This document shows positions 1 to 6,156 of a stretch of DNA of 8,377 bases, one piece after another. Every line of letters begins with the position of its first letter. Position 1 is the stretch's first letter. This stretch comes from Draconibacterium sp. (lineage in GTDB: Bacteria; Bacteroidota; Bacteroidia; Bacteroidales; Prolixibacteraceae). The stretch is taken from NCBI GenBank assembly GCA_015493625.1, contig WGCT01000459.1, positions 1 to 8,377 of the forward strand. The letters are read 5' to 3'. The notes under the pieces are model-generated. The model made no database searches, had not been told where the DNA came from, and saw only the letters and a program-made list of their open reading frames with translations. Both the position numbers and the translations under genes were made by a program.

Positions 1-105
1 AAATACCAGTATTTTCTCCTAATCTAAATGTTTTCAATAGTATAACCATTGGAAGTAATACCTTTTGCTGTAATTCAACAAACCTATTATACGATTCTGT
101 TTTTG

Positions 106-1389
106 CTAAAACTGAATATCCCAAATACCGGCAGCACGTTCTAATTCAACTAGTGCGGTATAGTTTTCGACCAGTATTTCAATATACGACGATTGAATTT
201 CGTTATAAGTACGTTGGGCATTTAATACTTCGAGCAACGATGTTTCGCCACGTTCGTAACTGTATATTTTACCTTTTAAAACGTGTTCCGACTGTTTTAG
301 TAGGTTGTCTTGAAAATTAATTACCTGCTTTTCGGTCGATAGGAAATAGTGGTATGCCTTAATAATTTCGGTTGTAATTTTCTGTTTTACAAAGCTGTAT
401 TGCTTTTCTGTTTGTTGCTCCATAAATTCGGCAGCAGTAATATCGCCCCGGTTAAAGTTCGAAAACTTAAGCGGAATTCCTACACCTGCAGAGATAATTT
501 TAGCTCCCGAGCCGGAATTTGGAATTGAGAAATCGTTTTCAAATCCCAATTTAACATCTAAATCCATTTGTCGTTCGCGTTTTACAAGTTTTGTGTTTTT
601 CGCCGATATTTCCATATTTAATTGTGCTGCTACAACGTCGGAACGGTTTTGCACCGCCATATTTATTAAACTGTTTAAATCGAAACTTTTTAAAATTCCG
701 TTAAACTCTATTTCCGGTGTTAAAAGTGTATCGATTGAGACAACGCCTGCCATTAGATTGAGTTCGTGTAGCGAATTCTTTCTGCTGGCCGATGCCTGTA
801 ACAGTTCGTTTAACAACATTCCTGCTTCGAGACTACTCTGTATTGCATCGGTTTCCATAATACTTCCCAACGCAAGACGAATACTGTCGGCATCGGCAAG
901 TTTTTTCATTGTGGTAAACGACTTTTGTTTAATTAAATAGAGTTGATTTTGCTTTTCAGCTTCTAAAAAAACGAGTGTTGCATCGGCCCTTAAATTTCTA
1001 AAATAGTCGTCGAGTTGAGCTTGTGTCAGGCTCAGTTCGCTTTCGGCAAGGTCTATTCGTGCCCGTCGTTTTCCAAATTCAACAGTTGTTCCCAGCTCCG
1101 ATGCATAGCCAAATCCACTCCGCGCTCTCGCCTCCCGATTTTCTAACCAATCGAACGAAAAAGTGGGGTCGGGGAGAACCCGTGCCATCTCAATGGCAGC
1201 TTCCGAAATTTGAACGCTGTATTTCTCCGCCGCATATTCTAAATTATTTTCTGCCACAACCTGCAAAAACCGATTAAGATTTACAGGTGCTTTTACAAAC
1301 GATGTATCGGTTTGTGCAAAAATTATTTCGCTTCCAAAAACTAAAATTATAATTACTATTTGAAATATTTTTACGATTTGTTGTTTCAT
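106..1389 (-). CDS. TolC-family outer-membrane channel of the metal efflux cassette (CusC/CzcC-like)
   Basis: This 427-residue protein is the predicted outer-membrane channel of the tripartite pump; it would form a trimeric barrel with a periplasmic alpha-tunnel that receives substrate from the RND pump. Residues 1-25 form a signal peptide (basic start, hydrophobic run, IIFA before Q26). There is no lipobox Cys, unlike E. coli CusC. Two outer-membrane-efflux repeats follow, about 36-220 and 240-425, with long amphipathic helices. The family's end signature is clear: YERGETSLLEVLNAQRTYNE near 378-397, then a long helix to ERAAGI. Length is normal for the family. It is the last cassette gene, 12 bases after the pump gene's stop, so it is probably co-transcribed and possibly translationally coupled. 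The ATG at 1389 is preceded by an A-rich leader with seven consecutive As rather than a strong Shine-Dalgarno. Seen: motifs and context. Inferred: the metal substrate, which comes from the pump partner. Confidence 0.95.
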   Translation of the reverse strand: MKQQIVKIFQIVIIILVFGSEIIFAQTDTSFVKAPVNLNRFLQVVAENNLEYAAEKYSVQISEAAIEMARVLPDPTFSFDWLENREARARSGFGYASELGTTVEFGKRRARIDLAESELSLTQAQLDDYFRNLRADATLVFLEAEKQNQLYLIKQKSFTTMKKLADADSIRLALGSIMETDAIQSSLEAGMLLNELLQASASRKNSLHELNLMAGVVSIDTLLTPEIEFNGILKSFDLNSLINMAVQNRSDVVAAQLNMEISAKNTKLVKRERQMDLDVKLGFENDFSIPNSGSGAKIISAGVGIPLKFSNFNRGDITAAEFMEQQTEKQYSFVKQKITTEIIKAYHYFLSTEKQVINFQDNLLKQSEHVLKGKIYSYERGETSLLEVLNAQRTYNEIQSSYIEILVENYTALVELERAAGIWDIQF

Positions 1390-1401
1390 CTTTTTTTCAG
1401 A

Positions 1402-4400
1402 TTAATTTGTTAATTCTCGGTTTTCGGTATTTTCCCAACTGTTTTTATTGCTCCATTTTTTTTCGGCTAAATAGAATACAGCGGGCAATACATAAAGTGT
1501 AATAATTGTTGCAAACATCAGCCCGTAAACAATTACTGTTGCCAGTGGGCGTTGAACATCGGAGCCAATACCTGTTGATAACGAAGCGGGTAATAATCCG
1601 AGTATGGCCACGGTGGCAATCATTACAATTGGACGAAACCGATGGCGCGTTCCTTCAATAACCGCTTTTTTCAAATCCATTCCCTCTTTTCGCAGGTCGT
1701 TAATATGGGCAATCATAATAACTCCGTTTTCTATTGAAACACCAAAGAGCGAAATAAATCCCACAGCCGAAGATACATTTAACGACATTCCAAAAACATT
1801 CAATGCAAGCATTCCTCCAAAAAGGGCGAGTGGCACAACACCCATTAAAATTGCAGCTTGCCGGAATTTTCCAAAAGCACCAAACAACAATAAAAACATA
1901 ATGGCAAGTGCCAGCGGAATAATCATTTGTAAACGTGCGTAGGCACGATTCTGATTCTCGAACTGGCCGCTCCATTTTAAACTATTTTTGGTGTGGTCGA
2001 ATTCAACATTGGCACTTATTTTTTCTTTTGCCTCTTTTAAAAACGTGGTTAAATCGACACCACGCAGGTTAATTCGCAGAGTAATGTAGCGTTTATTCAT
2101 TTGGCGCGTTATGTAACTTGCGCCTGTACTTAGTTTTATGTCGGTAACCTGCGACAAGGGAATTTTTGCTCCGGTTGCCGAAGTTAACATCAGGTTTCCA
2201 ATCTTTTCGGGCGTGTTCCGGCTCTCTTCTTTGTACCTGCAAATTACATCGTACACCCGCTCTCCAATAAATATTTGAGAGATAGCTTTTCCACCCACAG
2301 CCACCTCAATGAGTTCCGAAACATCGGAGACATTTAGTCCGTATTGAGCAATTTTATCGCGGTTAGCATGAATTTGCAGTTGCGGCAGCGGTGGTTCCTG
2401 GTCGATAGCGAGGTCGGTAGCTCCTTTTATTGTTTTAAGTTGAGTTAAAACTTCTTCTGCTATACGACGGTTTTCTTTAAAATCTTCGCCATAAATTTTT
2501 ATTGCCAAATCGCTGTGAGTTCCTGCAATCTGGTCCATTACCATATCGATAATCGGCTGCGAAAAACCAACTGTGTAGCCGGGCATTGTCTCCAATTCGG
2601 CCGCCATTTTTTCTATCAATTCGCTTTTTGTCATTCCACTCTTCCACTCGTCGTAGGGTTTTAACCCTATTGAACATTCGATATGCGATTTCGAGAACGA
2701 TTCGGCACCTTCGTCGTCGCGGCCGGTTTGAACCATAACATAGGTAACTTCGTCGTATTTAATTAACCGGTGACGTAATGTGTCGCTCATGGCTTTCGAA
2801 CGTTCGAGCGATATTCCGGGAGGTAACTGAACTTGTAGCCAAATTGATCCTTCGTCGAGTTCGGGAAGAAAATCTTTTCCTACGGTAAACGTTAAAACAA
2901 TTGCCGCTATAAAAACAAGAATTAACGGTGCAAATACTTTTTTGGGCTTTTTTAAAATACGAGCCGTCTGACGATGGTACATATTTGTTAACTTCTCCAT
3001 CCACCGGTTACGATATGTTTTTTGCGGTTTCTTATAAATAATGTATGCCAACCCCGGAATAAGTAATAGCGAAACAAACAGTGCTCCGAGCAAAGCATAG
3101 CCAACTGTAAAGGCCATTGGAGTAAAAAGTTTTTTCTCTATTCGCTCGAATGCAAAAAGAGGAAGATAGGCAGTAATTATTATTATTGTTGAGAAAAAGA
3201 TTGGTCTTGCTACTTCGAGTGCCCGTTTAACAATCGATTTCTCTTCCAGTTCCTGTTCTGGATTATCTTCCCGTTTTTTTAGTATCGTCTCCATCATAAC
3301 AATGGCGCCTTCTACAATAATTCCAAAATCGATGGCTCCTAACGACAACAGGTTGGCAGGAACATTGGTGAGGTGCATTAAAATAAATGCAATGAGCAAC
3401 GAAAGCGGGATAGTAATTGCCACAAGCAATGCACCTCGCCAGCTACCAAGAAAAATTATGAGTACGGCTATTACTAAAAACATTCCGAGCAACAGTGTGT
3501 GCGAAACCGTGTCGAGTGTGGTTTGTACCAAATCGGTTCTGTCCATAAATTCGTGTATAGTCACTCCTTCGGGCAGAATTTCATTGTTTAACTCGTCGAC
3601 TGCAGCATGGATTCCGGCAAGAACATGCGATGGGTTTTGATGGCGCAAAAGCTGAACAATGCCTTCTATGCCATCGGTATAATCGCGCTGACGGTCGGTG
3701 TAACCAAGTACTCCTTTTCGTTCAAGATTCCCATATTTTAGTTTGCCAAGGTCGCGCAAATATATAGGAACTCCGTTTTCGGTTTTTACAACAACATCGC
3801 CTAAATCATCAAGGTTTTTTACCAGTCCTATTCCGCGAATTACATAAGTGAGGTCGCCTCTGTTTAACATACTTCCCCCGGCATTCGAATTGTTGTTTTC
3901 AATTTTCTCAATTACATCGGAAATCGACAAATTGTATTGTTGAATTTTAAGCGGGTCGATTTCGATTTGAAACTGTGTGGTAATTCCTCCAAAGTTACTT
4001 ACATCGGCAACTCCAGTAACTTGCTTTAATCGTGGAATAATTACCCATTTATGCAGTTCGGTGAGTTCGCGCAAATCGTGATTGTTGCTCTCTATTATGT
4101 ACCTGTAAATTTCGCCTGTTGGCGAAGTAAGTGGGTTTAATCCCGGTGCAGCATCGTACGGTAAATCTACCTCAGCAATTCGTTCCTGTACACGTTGTCG
4201 CGCCCAGTAATCGTCAACTCCGTCTTCGAAAACCAGCAATATTGCCGAAAGTCCGAAACTATTTTTACTTCGCATTACATGAAGCCCCGGCAAGCCGTTT
4301 AAGGCACGCTCGAGAGGAATACTGATTTGTTGTTCAATCTCTTCTGCTGCCAGTCCCGGAACTTGAGTAACCACTTGCACCGTAACGTCGGCAATGTCGG

Positions 4401-4515
4401 GGTAAGCTTCAATCGATAATTGTTTCCACGAATAATATCCAAAAATGGCGAGCAAAAAAAACAACGCCACCATTATCCACCTGTGCTGAATTGCGGCAAG
4501 AATAATCTTTTTCAT
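1402..4515 (-). CDS. Heavy-metal efflux RND permease, CzcA/CusA family
   Basis: This 1037-residue protein is the proton-driven inner-membrane pump of the cassette. It shows the RND layout: TM1 near 12-30, a periplasmic porter domain about 31-335, TM2-TM6 about 338-494, a second porter domain about 548-860, and a final TM block about 862-1018. Family motifs are intact, such as IPLERALNGLPG at 66-77 and GVSIENGVIM at 925-934. The TM4 motif reads DFGIIVEGAIVMMET (396-410). D396, E402 and E409 align with CzcA D402, D408 and E415 at a constant offset of six. The QPIIDMVMDQIAG segment (653-665) resembles the divalent-cation CzcA group. The methionine triad typical of CusA is not apparent: the segment before IECSIGLKP carries Ser-Lys-Ser-His. 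Zn/Co/Cd/Ni export is therefore more likely than Cu/Ag, but exact specificity is inference. The ATG at 4515 lies 6 bases after the adaptor stop, indicating coupled expression. Length is normal and no frame damage is seen. Confidence 0.97.
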   Translation of the reverse strand: MKKIILAAIQHRWIMVALFFLLAIFGYYSWKQLSIEAYPDIADVTVQVVTQVPGLAAEEIEQQISIPLERALNGLPGLHVMRSKNSFGLSAILLVFEDGVDDYWARQRVQERIAEVDLPYDAAPGLNPLTSPTGEIYRYIIESNNHDLRELTELHKWVIIPRLKQVTGVADVSNFGGITTQFQIEIDPLKIQQYNLSISDVIEKIENNNSNAGGSMLNRGDLTYVIRGIGLVKNLDDLGDVVVKTENGVPIYLRDLGKLKYGNLERKGVLGYTDRQRDYTDGIEGIVQLLRHQNPSHVLAGIHAAVDELNNEILPEGVTIHEFMDRTDLVQTTLDTVSHTLLLGMFLVIAVLIIFLGSWRGALLVAITIPLSLLIAFILMHLTNVPANLLSLGAIDFGIIVEGAIVMMETILKKREDNPEQELEEKSIVKRALEVARPIFFSTIIIITAYLPLFAFERIEKKLFTPMAFTVGYALLGALFVSLLLIPGLAYIIYKKPQKTYRNRWMEKLTNMYHRQTARILKKPKKVFAPLILVFIAAIVLTFTVGKDFLPELDEGSIWLQVQLPPGISLERSKAMSDTLRHRLIKYDEVTYVMVQTGRDDEGAESFSKSHIECSIGLKPYDEWKSGMTKSELIEKMAAELETMPGYTVGFSQPIIDMVMDQIAGTHSDLAIKIYGEDFKENRRIAEEVLTQLKTIKGATDLAIDQEPPLPQLQIHANRDKIAQYGLNVSDVSELIEVAVGGKAISQIFIGERVYDVICRYKEESRNTPEKIGNLMLTSATGAKIPLSQVTDIKLSTGASYITRQMNKRYITLRINLRGVDLTTFLKEAKEKISANVEFDHTKNSLKWSGQFENQNRAYARLQMIIPLALAIMFLLLFGAFGKFRQAAILMGVVPLALFGGMLALNVFGMSLNVSSAVGFISLFGVSIENGVIMIAHINDLRKEGMDLKKAVIEGTRHRFRPIVMIATVAILGLLPASLSTGIGSDVQRPLATVIVYGLMFATIITLYVLPAVFYLAEKKWSNKNSWENTENRELTN

Positions 4516-4521
4516 AACCTG

Positions 4522-5628
4522 TTAATTTTGCTCAAGTAAAAAATATCCACCACTTGTAACCACTTGTTCACCGGGTAATAGTCCGCTTTTTACAAGCAAT
4601 CTGTTGTTCGATGCACCGGTAACCGAAACAGTACGTTTTACAAACCTGTTTTTGTCGATAGCTACATAAACAAAGTTACCGGCCTCTTTTTGAAAGACCG
4701 ACGATGCAGGTACTAAAATATTATCGGTCATCTCCTCGATAAACCCAACCGACACGTACATTCCGGGTTTTAAAGAGTGGTCGCTGTTGTCGCACCCAAT
4801 AAACACCTGCACCGAGCGGGTCTCTTCATCAAGTAAATCGCTGATGTAGTAAATTTTCCCTTTATAGCATTTGTCGGAAATGGCCGCAGCTGTTATTTCA
4901 ATCTCCTCCGAAACATGTATTGAGCTAATGTCTTTCTCTTTAACTTGCCCCACAATCCAAACTTTACTCAGTTCGGCAACCTTAACAACCGGCTCGGCAT
5001 CTTCTTTTAAATATTGGCCAATTACAATGTTGTTGGCTACAATGGTTCCCGAAATGGGAGAATGAACAACAAGTGGTTGCCCTAAAACCAATTCGTCGGG
5101 GTCGACTTTATACACTTTCAAGCTGGCAATTACATTTTCATAGTCGCGTTTATACACTTCGTAATTTACCTCGGCCTCTTCCAAATCTTTTTGAATTCCA
5201 ACGCCATTTTTGTATAAATCTTTCTGACGTTTCAGGTTTTTCTCGGCAAGAATCATCTCCTGTTTTACCTGATAGTACATTTTGCCTACTTCGTAAATAG
5301 ATGGTGAACTGATAGCAAAAACAGGTTCATCTTTTTTTACATACTGCCCGAGTTTTACAAACGACTTTGTAATTCTTCCTGAAAAAGGGGCTGCAATTTC
5401 GGCATAATTGGTTGGTATTGCTTGCACAATACCAAATGTTGAAACATTTCCCCGGTAGGGTTCTTTAGCAATTTTTATTGTTTTTATCTTTTTTAGAAGG
5501 TTTGAATTATTAGGAACTATAATTGTGTCGCCCGAAATTTGAATCCGGTTAGCCGGCTCTTGTTTTTTATTCTCCGATGTACAGGAGATTAATAATACAA
5601 TTGCGGCAAGAAAAAGAAATTTTGTCAT
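4522..5628 (-). CDS. RND periplasmic adaptor lipoprotein (HlyD/CusB-like membrane fusion protein)
   Basis: This 368-residue protein is the predicted adaptor that joins the RND pump to the TolC-like channel. It begins with a lipoprotein signal peptide: a hydrophobic run, then LISC with the lipidated Cys at residue 16. The two halves of the lipoyl/barrel-sandwich domain are at about 77-110 (APFSGRI...LGQYVKKDEPV) and 184-220 (HSPISGTIV...GQYLKEDAEPV). They are separated by an alpha-helical hairpin at about 111-176 that should contact the channel. A beta-barrel domain follows (about 221-295), then a membrane-proximal domain containing ILVPASSVF, GNFVYV and a GLLPGEQVVTSGG end motif. It lacks the Met-rich N-terminal metal site of CusB and any His-rich extension, so metal capture may fall to another protein. 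It is the first gene of the tight cassette and starts 76 bases after the small His-rich gene. The ATG at 5628 is preceded by GGAAGA placed very close, a weak ribosome site. The family call is firm; the substrate is inferred. Confidence 0.95.
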   Translation of the reverse strand: MTKFLFLAAIVLLISCTSENKKQEPANRIQISGDTIIVPNNSNLLKKIKTIKIAKEPYRGNVSTFGIVQAIPTNYAEIAAPFSGRITKSFVKLGQYVKKDEPVFAISSPSIYEVGKMYYQVKQEMILAEKNLKRQKDLYKNGVGIQKDLEEAEVNYEVYKRDYENVIASLKVYKVDPDELVLGQPLVVHSPISGTIVANNIVIGQYLKEDAEPVVKVAELSKVWIVGQVKEKDISSIHVSEEIEITAAAISDKCYKGKIYYISDLLDEETRSVQVFIGCDNSDHSLKPGMYVSVGFIEEMTDNILVPASSVFQKEAGNFVYVAIDKNRFVKRTVSVTGASNNRLLVKSGLLPGEQVVTSGGYFLLEQN

Positions 5629-5653
5629 TCTTCCGATTTTTAAATTTTAAACT

Positions 5654-5670
5654 GGCTCCCTGTGGCAGCC
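5654..5670 (-). promoter_or_regulatory. Stem-loop in the gap before the efflux adaptor gene
   Basis: The minus-strand sequence GGCTGCC-ACA-GGGAGCC can fold into a 7-bp GC-rich stem with one internal mismatch (G opposite G) and a 3-base loop. It lies 26 bases upstream of the adaptor ATG at 5628. The following bases are A/T-mixed (AGTTTAAAATTTAAAA) rather than a clean U-tract, so it is a weak intrinsic terminator at best. It could partly end or attenuate transcription from the His-rich gene, or stabilise the efflux mRNA. The pairing is seen directly; the function is inference. Confidence 0.35.
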
Positions 5671-5675
5671 AAAAT

Positions 5676-5689
5676 AGTATGAAAATACT
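5676..5689. repeat. Short perfect inverted repeat (AGTAT-4-ATACT)
   Basis: On the plus strand AGTAT-GAAA-ATACT gives a perfect 5-bp inverted repeat with a 4-base spacer, 5 bases upstream of the GC-rich stem-loop on the minus strand. It is short and AT-rich, so chance is possible in this composition. Its place in the only sizeable gap before the metal-efflux cassette makes it a candidate operator half-site pair. No recognised regulator motif is matched. Confidence 0.2.
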
Positions 5690-5704
5690 GTGTGAGGATT
5701 TTTT

Positions 5705-6100
5705 TTACAGGAGAGAAAAACCGGAAGAAGGTGGGCCACGAAGTTGATAACCTACCAGCGAAGTGAGGTTGTGAATTGATTCGCTTAATGGAATTAAAAA
5801 GCTGTTCAGCAAAAACCGTTGTACAGGTAAAAACAGATAACCTGCATAAACCGTTGTTACAAAATGTGTGATTATATTGATGGTAACTAACTCGCTTTGT
5901 GAATGGTTATGTTTTACAGGTTTCCCCGAAGTATCTTTTGCATTCCAGTAAAAGTGCGAGTGAACAACCTCTTTCCCGTTTATAACATGCGAATGATAAA
6001 AAAGAGTAATACTAAAATAGTACGCTATAAAAAGTAACGTAAGAAAGTACTTTAGAACTATTTTGTATCTATTATTCAAATTACCAGTTTTAAAAACCAT
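5705..6100 (-). CDS. Small His-rich two-helix membrane protein upstream of the metal efflux genes; function unknown
   Basis: I do not recognise a named family. The protein is 131 residues from the ATG at 6100. A basic N-terminus (K4, R11, K13, K17) precedes a first hydrophobic helix at about 14-35. A polar loop at 36-70 follows, with three His-x-His pairs: H36/H38, H47/H49 and H64/H66. A second helix spans about 71-93, and a short tail ends in LRGPPSS (120-126). By the positive-inside rule the N-terminus is cytoplasmic and the His loop periplasmic. The loop composition suggests binding of a transition metal such as Zn, Ni, Co or Cu. Its place directly upstream of, and on the same strand as, the RND cassette suggests a metal chaperone, sensor or pump accessory, in the way CusF serves CusCBA; that role is inference. 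Residues 1-35 could instead be an uncleaved signal anchor. A TTG at 6115 extends the frame by 5 codons but overlaps a promoter-like box, so the ATG is preferred. Confidence 0.75.
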   Translation of the reverse strand: MVFKTGNLNNRYKIVLKYFLTLLFIAYYFSITLFYHSHVINGKEVVHSHFYWNAKDTSGKPVKHNHSQSELVTINIITHFVTTVYAGYLFLPVQRFLLNSFLIPLSESIHNLTSLVGYQLRGPPSSGFSLL

Positions 6101-6112
6101 TAATTGCAATCG

Positions 6113-6120
6113 CAAAAATA
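6113..6120 (-). promoter_or_regulatory. Bacteroidota-type -7 box (TATTTTTG) before the His-rich gene
   Basis: The minus strand reads TATTTTTG, a full match to the Bacteroidota -7 consensus TAnnTTTG, with 12 bases between it and the ATG at 6100. No good TTTG is seen 19-21 bases upstream (the nearest TTG is 14 bases away), so the -33 element is missing or degenerate. If used, it gives the His-rich gene, and probably the efflux cassette, its own promoter independent of the protease gene. AT-rich sequence makes chance matches common. Confidence 0.35.
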
Positions 6121-6156
6121 GAATTATCTTTAAACAACTTCTTTATATTCTCTATT

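Noticed and set aside
593..940. Plus-strand open frame of 115 codons
   Set aside because: It lies wholly antisense to the outer-membrane channel gene, has a low-complexity Ser/Phe-rich translation and resembles no family; the minus-strand frame is a clear family member.
1023..1277. Plus-strand open frame of 84 codons
   Set aside because: It is antisense to the channel gene, with no recognisable domain and no start context; it is a shadow of the real coding frame.
1391..1397. Run of seven T (A7 on the coding strand) just before the channel gene start, as a slippage or phase-variation site
   Set aside because: It is outside any coding frame and short for an AT-rich genome; an A-rich leader is a common translation feature in Bacteroidota.
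1604..1942. Plus-strand open frame of 112 codons
   Set aside because: It is antisense to the last TM block of the RND pump; its apparent hydrophobicity reflects the complement of TM-helix codons.
2477..3004. Two minus-strand frames (2477-2677 and 2759-3004) inside the pump gene
   Set aside because: They are alternate frames within a fully intact RND coding sequence, with no family resemblance, so they are not evidence of a frameshift.
3171..3186. AT-rich trinucleotide-like repeat (taattattattattg)
   Set aside because: It encodes the Ile run IIIIITAY-like segment (about 443-450) of a transmembrane helix in the pump; coding explains it.
3302..3640. Plus-strand open frame of 112 codons
   Set aside because: It is antisense to the RND pump across TM1-TM4 coding sequence, and its translation matches nothing recognisable.
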